Position numbers and translations under genes: made by a program | NCBI GenBank assembly: GCA_045531965.1 | Contig: JAZSFA010000113.1 | Span: forward strand, 1-64,000 | Direction of reading: 5' to 3' | Source of the DNA: CAMEON01 sp045531965 | GTDB taxonomy: Bacteria; Bacillota; Clostridia; Oscillospirales; CAG-272 | Length of the DNA: 64,000 nt | Notes under the pieces: generated by a model | What the model was told of the DNA's origin: nothing | Database searches by the model: none | What the model saw: only the letters and a program-made list of their open reading frames with translations | Shown: piece after piece, positions 9,305 through 17,482 of the stretch | Layout: each line of letters begins with the position of its first letter | Position numbering within the stretch: the stretch's first letter is position 1

Positions 9305-9338
9305 AAAGCCCGCCGCGTTTAATGCGGCGGGCTTTTAT
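9305..9338. terminator. rho-independent terminator
   Basis: AAAGCCCGCCGC GTTTAAT GCGGCGGGCTTTT: a strong GC-rich hairpin followed by T residues, between the convergent genes trxB and the aldo/keto reductase. Confidence 0.9.
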
Positions 9339-9348
9339 TATATGATGG

Positions 9349-10278
9349 TCACAAGAGTGTTTTCAAAACCGTATCCGAAAGTTCCAGCACCTGCAAGGCC
9401 TCGGTCAGCCGTTCCACTTTGGAAATACCGAGGATGGGCAGTGCTTCTACCCGAGGATCGTTCAGAAGATATGCCAAAGATAGCGCTGTGGGAGAAAGCC
9501 CCGTATCATCAGCAACAGAGAGGATGAGCTCCGCGCGTTGGCGGGTGGTATCATTCAAGTAAGTGGCAGTCATGGATTCGGAAAGATTTTCATACCCTCC
9601 TTTTTGAATATGGGAAAAGAGACCTTGTGCCTGAGCGGTATACGCCATGACAGGCAAATGATTTTCAGTATATCCCGCATATTGCGTGTCATCCATGACC
9701 ACCAGTGTTTGATCGTAGACCTGGTCTTGATTGATGCAAGCGGCGTTCCACATGATTTGACTGATCGTGAAGGGCGTCAGCCCATTTTCTTCGGCAAAGG
9801 TATTGGCCTCGTTGATACGTGCCACCGTCCAATTGGATGCGCCGATATATCGGGTCTTCCCCTCCCTGACAAGCCGATCCAGGACGGGCATGATCTCGCT
9901 GACAGGCAGATCTTCGTCGTCACGATGAAGAAAAAAGATGTCCACATGGTCTGTGTTCAGGTTTCGCAGGCTGGTTTCTATATCAGCGCGGATATCCGTA
10001 TCGGTCATACGCTTTTCCCATGAGGGGATCGACGGATGTCCGCCCTTGGTGGAGATGAACACGCGGTTACGAGTCCCTCGTACAATCATCCAATCGCCGA
10101 TAGTCTTCTCTGAGGCACCAAAGCCATACACAGCGGCAGTGTCCAAGAGATTTCCGTCCATACCGAGATAATTGTCAAGAATATCGAAAGCTCTCTCACG
10201 TGCGATGCCCGTCCCAAAGGGAGCTGTCCCAAGGGACAGCCTGGAAAAACGGAGGGAATGAAAATCAGTATAGCGCAT
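9349..10278 (-). CDS. aldo/keto reductase
   Basis: NAD(P)H-dependent oxidoreductase of 309 residues with an (alpha/beta)8 barrel. Family signs are LGTAPFGTG at the N-terminus, LLDTAAVYGFGASE (catalytic Asp and Tyr), the STKGG lysine and FFLHRDD (catalytic His). The start at 10278 follows AAAGGAG; a longer in-frame start at 10323 lacks one. The substrate cannot be told. It is a single-gene unit converging on trxB. Confidence 0.85.
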   Translation of the reverse strand: MRYTDFHSLRFSRLSLGTAPFGTGIARERAFDILDNYLGMDGNLLDTAAVYGFGASEKTIGDWMIVRGTRNRVFISTKGGHPSIPSWEKRMTDTDIRADIETSLRNLNTDHVDIFFLHRDDEDLPVSEIMPVLDRLVREGKTRYIGASNWTVARINEANTFAEENGLTPFTISQIMWNAACINQDQVYDQTLVVMDDTQYAGYTENHLPVMAYTAQAQGLFSHIQKGGYENLSESMTATYLNDTTRQRAELILSVADDTGLSPTALSLAYLLNDPRVEALPILGISKVERLTEALQVLELSDTVLKTLL

Positions 10279-10372
10279 GAAAAATCTCCTTTCTGTGTAA
10301 AAAAGCTGTTTACGAGCCTTCATGAAGTGGCATTTTTCTCAGTATACCACACCAAAGCATCGTTGTCAATTC

Positions 10373-10404
10373 AAAAAAAGCAGAACCACATCCGTGATCC
10401 TGCT
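10373..10404 (-). terminator. rnpB terminator
   Basis: On the minus strand GCAGGA-tCAC-ggat-GTGg-TTCTGC forms a hairpin followed by seven T residues, immediately after the mature 3' end of the RNase P RNA. Confidence 0.8.
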
Positions 10405-10409
10405 TTCGT

Positions 10410-10792
10410 GCAGCTCTGCCTATAAGCCGGGTTCTGTTCCCCCTTGCGGGTTCGGCGACCATCTATCTTTGCTTTTCGTCACCGAAAAGCTCCGTGGCTT
10501 TCGCCCCATGCCACCCCTCGTCCTTTCGCACTCGGGTCAAGTGAGTCTTGCGACTGACGATAGGGTGTTGCATCAGGTAGAGTTTACAGCAAATCTACGT
10601 TACCGTAGAAGTGGGTGAGCTCTTACCTCGCCTTTCCATCCTTACCTTCCGAAGAAGGCGGTCTATTTCTGTTGCCCTTTTCCGGCGGTTACCCGCGGCT
10701 GACGTTATCAGCTACCCTGCCCTGTGATGCCCGGACTTTCCTCGCGGTAATACCTTTCGGCTTGATACCGCGCGGTCGCCCGACAGACCTGC
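10410..10792 (-). ncRNA. rnpB: RNase P RNA
   Basis: Catalytic RNA that matures tRNA 5' ends. On the minus strand the conserved 5' core GAGGAAAGTCCGGGC (near 10735-10749) and the 3' core ACAGAACCCGGCTTAT (near 10421-10436) are both present. The ends GCAGGTCTGTC and GGCAGAGCTGC pair to form helix P1 with one mismatch, which fixes the limits. Length of about 383 nt suits a bacterial RNase P RNA. Small open frames inside it are not genes. It has its own promoter and terminator. Confidence 0.95.
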
Positions 10793-10798
10793 GTCGGT

Positions 10799-10827
10799 AT
10801 TATAGCACGATTTCGAGGATTTGTCAA
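10799..10827 (-). promoter_or_regulatory. rnpB promoter
   Basis: Minus-strand TTGACA (10822-10827) and TATAAT (10799-10804) with a 17-bp spacer; predicted transcription start about 10792, exactly at the 5' strand of helix P1. Confidence 0.92.
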
Positions 10828-10935
10828 GTCAGCTTTGTGATGACAGACACTTTGCTATAAGTCTTGGACAAGCCTTAAATTATGGATTCATCAAGTCAAC
10901 GAACCGCGGTTTCCATCAGCCCCCAAGTCTCACAT

Positions 10936-10977
10936 AAAAAACCAAGGCAACAAGCACGGTTTCATGCTTGTTGCCTT
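10936..10977 (-). terminator. rho-independent terminator
   Basis: AAGGCAACAAGCA/TGCTTGTTGCCTT hairpin followed on the minus strand by a T-rich run. It begins at the stop codon of the small membrane protein. Confidence 0.85.
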
Positions 10978-11332
10978 ATTGATGATCAGAAGATTCGTGA
11001 TCCTCCGCTTGCGGGGCGCGATTCTGTTCTTCCGCGACGCGTTTTTTCTTGCTTTTTTCAAAAATCTTTTTGATGCCTAGAGTGATGGATACCGCCAAAG
11101 CAAAGAAAGGCGCGCCGGGGAGCATCCAAAACCCCCACACAGCCGTTGCCACCACAAAAGCCCATGTCCATTGGAAGACAAATCCCAAGGCATAAAAAAA
11201 CCAAATAGGCAGACTCAAAGTAAGGCACACAATTGCCAGTAGTAAAAGGGTACGCCAATCCTTACATTCCTTCCATACCCATTTCAGAAAATCTATGAAT
11301 TTCGTTATAACAAGTTTGATCCAACGTTTCAT
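10976..11332 (-). CDS. small membrane protein, unknown function
   Basis: A 118-residue protein that I do not recognise. It starts with a basic, Trp-rich segment (MKRWIKLVITKF), then two or three hydrophobic segments (about residues 28-48, 52-68 and 72-85), and ends in a charged cytoplasmic tail rich in K, E and H. This is the look of a short integral membrane protein. It sits alone between rnpB and an amidase gene with its own terminator. No motif points to a function. Confidence 0.6.
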   Translation of the reverse strand: MKRWIKLVITKFIDFLKWVWKECKDWRTLLLLAIVCLTLSLPIWFFYALGFVFQWTWAFVVATAVWGFWMLPGAPFFALAVSITLGIKKIFEKSKKKRVAEEQNRAPQAEDHESSDHQ

Positions 11333-11411
11333 TTTTCATACGACCCACTTATTGTAAAATCTACACATATCAATTATAACCCCACACAACCATATTGTCA
11401 AGAGTTAGCCT

Positions 11412-11446
11412 AAAAAATAACCGCTCGACAATAGTCGAACGGTTAT
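11412..11446 (-). terminator. rho-independent terminator
   Basis: AACCGctCGAC AATA GTCGaaCGGTT hairpin followed on the minus strand by ATTTTTT; ends the amidase transcript. Confidence 0.75.
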
Positions 11447-11462
11447 TGGCGTAACGTTTAAT

Positions 11463-12437
11463 TTAGCCCTGAGGCTCTGCCATAGCCCCGTTAGAAGCAG
11501 GATCTTCTGCCGCCTGCTGACTCTCCACCTCGGCACGAGATGCCATGATATCCAAATAATCATCAATCCCGTTGGCAATGCCCAATGCCGCCTTTTCCTT
11601 AAAGAAATTAGTCGCCATCAGCATATCATCTGACTTGTTGGAGAGAAAGCCCATCTCTACAATGGTGGTGGGCACCAATGACCAGTTGGTGCCAGTCATG
11701 TTATCCATTTCCCGCACTTCTTTCAGGCTGATGCCTGTCGAGTTGCAAAAAGACTGCAGCACCCGCTCGGAAAGCAGGCGACTTTCCTGATACAGCGCGG
11801 CACAATCGGGGAAAGGATTATTTGCGGACTGACAAATGGTCATCGCGCCGTTCATGGACAGATCATCATAATAATTGGCATGAATGCGGATGTAGGCGGC
11901 GGCACTATACTTATTGGCAACTTCGGCACGCGCCTTGTTGCTGATATTTACCTCTGCCGTTTCACGAATCATGACAACGCTGTAACCGCGGGCGATCAGC
12001 TCGTCCCGAAGCAGCAGAGCCACCTCAAGATTTAAGGCATGCTCTGCCCCCGAATAGGCGCCTTCCGCCCCCCATGACACCTCTGCCTTTGTCTCGGTTG
12101 ACCCGGGACCGATAGGCTCTTTGGCAGAGCTTCCCTCTGCCTGGTGTCCCGCATCAATGACGATGACCATCTCCCGACGATCACCCGTGCCCACATAGTA
12201 AATGTCCGTTCCGGGATGGGCTTCGCCCGTGTATTCTACGGCGCCCTCAAAGGGCACAAAGGTGTCTTCGGGACCACCCGAGCCGGGAATGACCAAAAGA
12301 TCCGTATTCACCTGGGTTTCTGCAGGACGCGCCCACAGTCCCTTCCACGCGGCGCAAGAGATAAAGGAGGCAGAGACAGCGATGATCAGGCTAAAACAAA
12401 GCAAGCGCCGAATCTGACGTAATATGCTCATTTTCAT
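11463..12437 (-). CDS. N-acetylmuramoyl-L-alanine amidase lipoprotein
   Basis: A 324-residue Amidase_3-type zinc enzyme that cuts the bond between muramic acid and the stem peptide. The N-terminus has a basic start, hydrophobic core and lipobox FISC (Cys about residue 28), so it should be a membrane-anchored lipoprotein outside the cell. Catalytic signs are VIVIDAGHQ (zinc His), a conserved Glu in EHALNLEVA, the RIHAN His and VEMGFLSN (catalytic Glu). An unusual insert sits between the first zinc motif and the Glu. It converges on no neighbour and seems to be one unit with its own terminator. Role in wall turnover is inferred. Confidence 0.88.
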   Translation of the reverse strand: MKMSILRQIRRLLCFSLIIAVSASFISCAAWKGLWARPAETQVNTDLLVIPGSGGPEDTFVPFEGAVEYTGEAHPGTDIYYVGTGDRREMVIVIDAGHQAEGSSAKEPIGPGSTETKAEVSWGAEGAYSGAEHALNLEVALLLRDELIARGYSVVMIRETAEVNISNKARAEVANKYSAAAYIRIHANYYDDLSMNGAMTICQSANNPFPDCAALYQESRLLSERVLQSFCNSTGISLKEVREMDNMTGTNWSLVPTTIVEMGFLSNKSDDMLMATNFFKEKAALGIANGIDDYLDIMASRAEVESQQAAEDPASNGAMAEPQG

Positions 12438-12485
12438 AATTATGGTAACCTTTCGGTTCGTGATTAAATTTGGAGAGTTTTCGTG

Positions 12486-14657
12486 TCAATTATGACCTCT
12501 TTCGTACTTCTTCATAAACTTTTCCAATTTCACTTGGTACTCATCCTCAATCAGCACGGGGCAATCCAAGCCTCCCTTATAAGCAGAGATGTATTGGATC
12601 ATCCATTGATAATACTGATCGCCATGACCGCCCTCCATGGGCTCGATATCGCGGCTATAATCCTCGTTATAATTATCGGTGAAGACGTACTGTCCGTTCT
12701 CGTCTTTCAAGCGCTGAGCCGTCCACTCGTTCCACCAAGTCAAGGTGACAATCTTGGGCTTGTATTCGAAGGCAGTCAGCCACTGGGCATACCAGAACAT
12801 ACCACCATCACGTCCGTGGGCTGTTGTGAGGTTAGACATATAAGTCTGCTGCGCGGCAACAGCCACGCTGACCTGCTCTATGCTGCCGTCAGCAGCCGTA
12901 GTATATTTTTTGTAGTTGTTTTCACTGAGAAAGCTCCACTGACCCTCATTGTACTTGACACCGCCCAACCCCCACATAGAGCGAACGGTCAAAAGATTTT
13001 TCAGGGGGAAGTCCTCGGGCGTCGTGTGGGTAGTCAGCATAAATGGCTTGCCATCCCAATAGACGAAGCAGTCCTTCCACTTCTCCACGGCGTGGTATTT
13101 GTCATAAAGCTCATGATAGAGACGACCTCTGTTGTCGCCTACCCAGAACACGACGTAGGGCGTCCCCAAGCCCTCGGCACGCATCTCCATGATGGTATCG
13201 CAGATGGCATCCATAGGTTGCTGGATATATTCAACCCAGGCCGAGGAACCGATGTAACCATCACCGGCGTTTGTCAGATCGATAATGATGAAGTCCACAC
13301 CGGCAGTATATAGCTGAGTCATGTGGGTGCGAATGACGTCCTTGTTAGAACTACAGTAGTAGCCAAGCGCGGGTTTTGCCCAGTAATGGAAGGAGGGATA
13401 GCCGCCCCACTCCTGCTTCCCTGCCAGAATCTCGGTGATGTTGTGCCAGTTGTCCACGTAGCCGCCTGACTTACCCAAAATAGCGTCAAACCAAACCGAG
13501 TAGCAAATAGAGACCAATCCCGTCTTATCGGTGATGTCCAAACCCAGCTTGTTTCCTTCGGTGGGCGTGGCAGTAACGGTCACGTTCTCAATGACTTCAC
13601 CCTTGGAAGCCGCCAGTACAGAGGCTTCGTCGATCTTCACACCGCCACCCGCGTGGGTAAACAAAACAAAATTGTCGCCGCTCAACGCGCTCGTGGTGCA
13701 TGCCGTTTCAAAGACAGCTTCATTAGCTTCGTTGTATATCTTCATTTTTCCTTCTTCAAATTTGATGGTGCAAACCAAACGGGCAGTAGTGCCGTCGGCG
13801 GGGGTTACGTATACACAAGTAGAATAATCCGGGGAACAGACAATGTGGGTCTTAATCTTCCCATCGAGCAGACCCTTTTCCATAGGCAAATCCACACAAC
13901 CCTCAGGCCAGGAGGCTTGATCGGGATGGTAGATGGACAGCTTATTGGCAGCCGCGTTAAAGGATATCCATAAGCCGTCACCGGGTCCGTCGGGAATTTT
14001 CCCCGCATAGTTCGACACGTAACAACCCCAGATAGCAGTCATCCATGCGCCATTGCCGCGGGAAACAATTTCCCAATCCAGCCCGAGCTGAACCTGCTTG
14101 TTGGTCTTGACGGAAGCGGGGGTTGCAATACTCCAAGTCGTCCATCCGTCTTTGGCAAGCAGATCATCGCTATTTTCATCATATGGCATATAGAAAACAC
14201 CGTCTACGATCTTCGTAGTCGAATTATCACGAGCAACCGCCGCGTCACCAACAGCAGGATCACCATCGGAAAAGTCGGTCTTGAACAAAACGTTGACGCC
14301 CTTGCCTTCCGTCATAATGCTGCCCAACTTGTCCTCAGGATAAACGTCCAGGATAGTGGTCTCGACTTCTTTAACGTAGGTCACCTTGCCTTCGTTGAAG
14401 ATACCCATGTCGGGTACCCAAAGTGCAGGCGCATCCGTCCCTGCTTCGGTGGAAGCTTCAGACTCGCCGGCGGTCTCTGCGGGATCAGTCTCTGGGAAGT
14501 CGGTAACCGCAAGGTCGGTGGGAACATCGGTAGAGGGCTCTGTTTCGGAGAAATTCCTTCCGCCGCAAGCCACCAAAAGACAGACCCCTAAGGTCATAAG
14601 CGTCAGCAGCAGAAGCCACCGAAGACGCTTTCTTTCGGCGTGTTTCTTCATCATCAT
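12486..14657 (-). CDS. GH99/GH71-like glycosidase lipoprotein
   Basis: A large extracellular lipoprotein (723 residues) with a lipobox at LLVAC (Cys31) followed by a Thr/Glu/Asp-rich linker to about residue 80. Residues about 120-340 look like a beta-sandwich/laminin-G-like module. The C-terminal half (about 365-720) resembles the GH99/GH71-like barrel: LGYYCSSNKDVI, VDFIIIDLTNAG, then a Trp-rich end with TWWNEWTAQR. GH99 enzymes act on alpha-mannans; the substrate here is not determined. The start may be any of three consecutive ATGs (14657, 14654, 14651); spacing to the GAGGA site favours the later ones. Confidence 0.65.
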   Translation of the reverse strand: MMMKKHAERKRLRWLLLLTLMTLGVCLLVACGGRNFSETEPSTDVPTDLAVTDFPETDPAETAGESEASTEAGTDAPALWVPDMGIFNEGKVTYVKEVETTILDVYPEDKLGSIMTEGKGVNVLFKTDFSDGDPAVGDAAVARDNSTTKIVDGVFYMPYDENSDDLLAKDGWTTWSIATPASVKTNKQVQLGLDWEIVSRGNGAWMTAIWGCYVSNYAGKIPDGPGDGLWISFNAAANKLSIYHPDQASWPEGCVDLPMEKGLLDGKIKTHIVCSPDYSTCVYVTPADGTTARLVCTIKFEEGKMKIYNEANEAVFETACTTSALSGDNFVLFTHAGGGVKIDEASVLAASKGEVIENVTVTATPTEGNKLGLDITDKTGLVSICYSVWFDAILGKSGGYVDNWHNITEILAGKQEWGGYPSFHYWAKPALGYYCSSNKDVIRTHMTQLYTAGVDFIIIDLTNAGDGYIGSSAWVEYIQQPMDAICDTIMEMRAEGLGTPYVVFWVGDNRGRLYHELYDKYHAVEKWKDCFVYWDGKPFMLTTHTTPEDFPLKNLLTVRSMWGLGGVKYNEGQWSFLSENNYKKYTTAADGSIEQVSVAVAAQQTYMSNLTTAHGRDGGMFWYAQWLTAFEYKPKIVTLTWWNEWTAQRLKDENGQYVFTDNYNEDYSRDIEPMEGGHGDQYYQWMIQYISAYKGGLDCPVLIEDEYQVKLEKFMKKYERGHN

Positions 14658-14696
14658 ATATCCTCACTTTCCGAATCATTAAGTTTCGATAGAGCA

Positions 14697-14726
14697 ATTA
14701 TACCACAAAAGCCGGGGATTTGTCAA
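14697..14726 (-). promoter_or_regulatory. promoter of the GH99-like gene
   Basis: Minus-strand TTGACA (14721-14726) and TATAAT (14697-14702), spacer 18 bp, about 40 bp before the start codon. Confidence 0.85.
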
Positions 14727-14827
14727 GTCAAATTCACAAACGGAAGCAGGGTATATCCGTCGAAAAATGGCAATTTTAACAAACTTGCCGATTTTGGCAG
14801 GTTTTCAAAAAAATTTTCAAAAAACGC

Positions 14828-14856
14828 TTGACAAAAATGGTTGGTTGTGCTATAAT
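14828..14856 (+). promoter_or_regulatory. tRNA operon promoter
   Basis: TTGACA at 14828-14833 and TATAAT at 14851-14856, 17-bp spacer; predicted start about 20 nt before the first tRNA. Confidence 0.92.
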
Positions 14857-14881
14857 AATCGAGCGTTGTGAAAAAGCGCTT

Positions 14882-14958
14882 GGCGGAATAGCTCAGCTGG
14901 CTAGAGCAACCGGTTCATACCCGGTAGGTCACAGGTTCAAATCCGGTTTCCGCTACCA
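14882..14958 (+). tRNA. tRNA-Met (CAT)
   Basis: A 77-nt cloverleaf with encoded CCA (14956-14958). Acceptor strands GGCGGAA and TTCCGCT pair with one G-U; the anticodon loop reads TTCATAC; the T-loop is GGTTCAAATCC. The paired first base suggests an elongator tRNA; a tRNA-Ile with modified CAT (tRNA-Ile2) is the alternative. Confidence 0.95.
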
Positions 14959-14998
14959 AAGCAGTTGTCATCCTCGGATGGCAACTGCGATCTTATAT

Positions 14999-15073
14999 GG
15001 CCCGGTGGTCAAGCGGCTAAGACACCGCCCTTTCACGGCGGTAACACGGGTTCGATTCCCGTCCGGGTCACCA
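14999..15073 (+). tRNA. tRNA-Glu (TTC)
   Basis: A 75-nt cloverleaf with encoded CCA. Acceptor strands GGCCCGG and CCGGGTC pair, the anticodon loop CTTTCAC carries TTC, and the T-arm has GGTTCGATTCC. It is co-transcribed with tRNA-Met 40 nt upstream. Confidence 0.96.
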
Positions 15074-15076
15074 TTG

Positions 15077-15120
15077 CCAACCTAAATTGAACCGTTCAAT
15101 TTAGGTTGGTTTTTCTTTTC
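15077..15120 (+). terminator. tRNA operon terminator
   Basis: CCAACCTAAATTGAA/TTCAATTTAGGTTGG perfect 15-bp stem with a 3-nt loop, followed by TTTTTC. Confidence 0.92.
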
Positions 15121-15203
15121 ATAAAACAGATACTCATGTAATTGCTCAAAACAAACGCGGCATATGAATACCCTCCTTCAAATTACGGAGAAGGAGTAAA
15201 GCC

Positions 15204-15242
15204 AAACACAGCCTCACCATAGCGGCGGGGCTGTGTTTTTTG
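15204..15242. terminator. terminator, probably serving the HEPN gene
   Basis: AAACACAGCC/GGGCTGTGTTTTTT hairpin just beyond the stop of the minus-strand HEPN-type gene; A- and T-tracts on both sides allow either direction. Confidence 0.75.
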
Positions 15243-15252
15243 TTATTCGCAA

Positions 15253-16275
15253 CTAAAACATAAAATTTGGTGTAAAGTTATATCTGTCTCCTAAAAGCTT
15301 ATACAATCTGTTGGCGACCTCGGTAATGTTCTCCATAAATTTCATCACATCTTTTTGGGTTAAATCTGTATCCAAAAAGCCATCATGAACAATTTTGTTT
15401 CTAAGTTCGATGATATTGTCTATTTGAATATATAGCGATGTTTTTCTTCGTTTAAAAGGCTTGAGAAAAATTGAATTTACATCCAACTGCGAATCTAACA
15501 TTTTGAAGTTTGCAATAATTGTACGCGGCCGCTGAAATGATAGTTTATTTACGATGCATTCTTCAAGAGCACATTCTCCATTTTTTATTTTCAGCAGGTC
15601 ATCTGACGAGAATTTTTCAGCCTTCAATAGTTTGTTTTCTGTATTACCATATTTAAAAACAGCCAAAAATACATTTTTTATATAATTTTCCCATGCACCG
15701 ATAAGATATGGCAACTGAATGTTGTTTGACACAACAACAGGACGCATAACATCTATAAACGGAAGTACGCCGACTTTGTCGCTATACAAATCCCCTGCTG
15801 AACCAGTTTTGTGAAGGCTTGATTCAATAAAATCTGCATATATCTGTAACGGAATTAGAGCATTGTTAAAGATCCATCTTTGTACATAAATGGACATTTC
15901 CAAATCTGTTTGTTCAGGGTTGCAATCGTCCGAAGCAAAATATCTATTTTTTCCATAGTCGGTTTCAAAATAACCACCAAAGAAATCCCTAATAATTTTC
16001 AAAGTTTGATTTTGATGTTGAAGCTCGATGGAACTCCTTCCGGCTCTTGTTCTGGTCTCAATGATAATTTTGTCATTTTCAATATGCTTAACATTTAATT
16101 CAATTCCCACATATGTTAAGTCACGTTTTTGGGGATGCCAAAAAAACATTTTCTTATAAGCATATTTCAAATCTTTGGGTACGGGTGTTTCTATATATCC
16201 TAAATTTTCTATTACCCAAAACAAGTTCTTAAATGGTACGTTGGAAGGAATATAGCTGGATGAACATAGACTCAT
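15253..16275 (-). CDS. HEPN-type domain protein (possible RNase/defence)
   Basis: A 340-residue protein whose C-terminal third holds ELRNKIVHDG, matching the R-x4-6-H signature (here RNKIVH) of HEPN domains, many of which are RNases in toxin, abortive-infection or CRISPR-linked systems. The first ~230 residues are not recognised. The gene is clearly more AT-rich than its neighbours and lies beside the tRNA pair at the edge of the accessory region, which suggests transfer. AGGAG precedes the start at 16275. No antitoxin-like partner is visible next to it. It might also be a non-enzymatic HEPN protein of the RiboL-PSP/MAE type; the enzymatic role is inferred. Confidence 0.6.
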   Translation of the reverse strand: MSLCSSSYIPSNVPFKNLFWVIENLGYIETPVPKDLKYAYKKMFFWHPQKRDLTYVGIELNVKHIENDKIIIETRTRAGRSSIELQHQNQTLKIIRDFFGGYFETDYGKNRYFASDDCNPEQTDLEMSIYVQRWIFNNALIPLQIYADFIESSLHKTGSAGDLYSDKVGVLPFIDVMRPVVVSNNIQLPYLIGAWENYIKNVFLAVFKYGNTENKLLKAEKFSSDDLLKIKNGECALEECIVNKLSFQRPRTIIANFKMLDSQLDVNSIFLKPFKRRKTSLYIQIDNIIELRNKIVHDGFLDTDLTQKDVMKFMENITEVANRLYKLLGDRYNFTPNFMF

Positions 16276-16453
16276 ATAAAACTCCTATCGATCACTTAAT
16301 ATTGAATGTGATAACTGTAAAGGCGTCGCCAAAGATATCAATAAAAAGAAAAGCAAATTATCAACAAAACAAACCGCTTTTTGAACGGAGGGAGTTGTAT
16401 TACAAGTTGAACACCTCCAAAACATTAGCCATAGTATCCCTCCAGCTAAGCAC

Positions 16454-16482
16454 ATTATAGCATAAAGTCAGCCTAAAGTAAA
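16454..16482 (-). promoter_or_regulatory. promoter of the HEPN-type gene
   Basis: Minus-strand TTTACT (16477-16482), 17 bp, then TATAAT (16454-16459) preceded by TGC (extended -10). This leaves a ~175-nt leader before the start codon. Confidence 0.7.
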
Positions 16483-16498
16483 TATGCAAAAGGAAAAT

Positions 16499-16585
16499 AA
16501 TCCCGATTTTTTAGCCTTTCGTTGTGTCTAGTGTAGCATAGGTCTCGCAGATGTAAACGTAAAAAAATATCACCGAAAAATGAAA
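16499..16585. repeat. ~85-bp dispersed repeat, copy A
   Basis: Shares a near-identical core (ATCCCGATTTTTTAGCCTTT, then GTAGCATAG.TCTCGCAG) with 53399-53485; about one base in seven differs. On the minus strand it reads as a promoter: TTTACA (16552-16557), 16 bp, TACACT (16530-16535). It marks the left edge of the small-gene island. Confidence 0.75.
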
Positions 16586-16593
16586 TGAATAAT

Positions 16594-16625
16594 GAAAAAG
16601 CCAGGTAGCGATACCTGGTTTTTTC
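16594..16625. terminator. terminator hairpin
   Basis: GCCAGGTA gcga TACCTGG followed by TTTTTTC. The 16626-16798 stretch after it holds no gene; it contains the palindrome GAACATC ttc GATGTTC (16758-16774), a possible operator just before the first island gene. Confidence 0.7.
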
Positions 16626-16798
16626 TATATCCAAAAGCAATATTTTTTTGTGTACTGAAAGCAGTCACGACCTCTCGTTGACATCTGCACACCTCACTCG
16701 GAATGAACGTGATCAGCTCCCGACCTATGCTCCCCTGACCCTGCCGAAATGGCAATCGAACATCTTCGATGTTCAAAAAAATCAGGAGGTAATCCAAA

Positions 16799-17098
16799 AT
16801 GAAAAAAGTTGTTTACAGTGTGAGTCGCTACCGTAAAGATGATATCGACAAGATCTCAGGTCTTGGCTATATCACGGATACCGATCTCGTCATCGCTTGC
16901 ATGAGCAAAGCAGGCAAGCCGTACATCCGCGTGTTCGAGGATTGCGCCAAAAATTGCCATCCCATCCCCGATAAGCAGGGTGAATACAAGGGTGCGCACT
17001 ATGAAATCCGCGAAGTCCAGCTTGATACCGGTAAGGATAACTACGAAACCCGTGAGATCGAGCTGAATTACAACATTTGGTACAAATTTGTAGATTGA
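16799..17098 (+). CDS. small island protein, unknown
   Basis: 99 residues, not recognised. It is a charged soluble protein with no membrane segment; a Cys pair lies in EDCAKNCHP. AGGAGGT precedes the start. It is the first of a closely packed set of eight small genes of the type carried by conjugative elements of Firmicutes, so a role in the element's biology is likely but unspecified. Confidence 0.65.
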   Translation: MKKVVYSVSRYRKDDIDKISGLGYITDTDLVIACMSKAGKPYIRVFEDCAKNCHPIPDKQGEYKGAHYEIREVQLDTGKDNYETREIELNYNIWYKFVD

Positions 17099-17114
17099 AA
17101 TGGAGGTAAAGAAC

Positions 17115-17351
17115 ATGAAAAATCGTTTCTACATGAAAGAATTCCAATATCACGACGGTGAGTGCTACGTCACCTTTAATATCGTCGATTTGAACGAGCT
17201 GAAAAATGAAATCAGCGTGGCTATCACCCGCGAGGGCAAGATCAGCGTGGTCACATATCCGCTGCTTTCCGACGAGAATGGTTACTACTTTGAGTACGGC
17301 TGTGAGTACACCAAGCTGGCTGTGGATGATTTCAAGGAGGTGTCGGAATGA
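17115..17351 (+). CDS. small island protein, unknown
   Basis: 78 residues from ATG 17115, chosen because GGAGGT lies at 17102-17107; an in-frame ATG at 17100 would overlap that site. Beta-rich in appearance (YVTFNIVDL, ISVAITREGK, YYFEYGCEY), acidic, soluble. Its last codon overlaps the next start (ATGA), implying translational coupling. Confidence 0.65.
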   Translation: MKNRFYMKEFQYHDGECYVTFNIVDLNELKNEISVAITREGKISVVTYPLLSDENGYYFEYGCEYTKLAVDDFKEVSE

Positions 17352-17482
17352 AAAACGAAAGCAAGGATATTCGCCAAAACCCCGATAATAAACCCGTGAT
17401 CGACCTCCTGGCCCTCTGGGAAGAGGTCGAGGATATGATCAGCGAAAGACGCGCCATCGAAGGAGGTAACAACAATGACTAA
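17348..17482 (+). CDS. 44-residue coupled ORF
   Basis: A short frame, starting MKNESKDIRQNP and ending AIEGGNNND, overlaps the previous gene by ATGA and the next gene (ardA) by 8 bp. It includes the ribosome site of ardA (GGAGGT). The middle LLALWEEVEDMISERR is an amphipathic helix. It may be a real small protein, or mainly a way to couple ardA translation. Confidence 0.5.
   Translation: MKNESKDIRQNPDNKPVIDLLALWEEVEDMISERRAIEGGNNND

Noticed and set aside
10322..10860. two open frames overlapping 10410-10792
   Set aside because: They lie on the opposite strand of RNase P RNA, whose conserved ends and promoter are certain.
14999..15073. tRNA-Glu 3' end as an attachment site of the island
   Set aside because: I looked for a second copy of the 3' end of the tRNA (GGTTCGATTCCCGTCCGGGT) in the window and found none; the serine recombinase here would also not be expected to favour tRNA ends.
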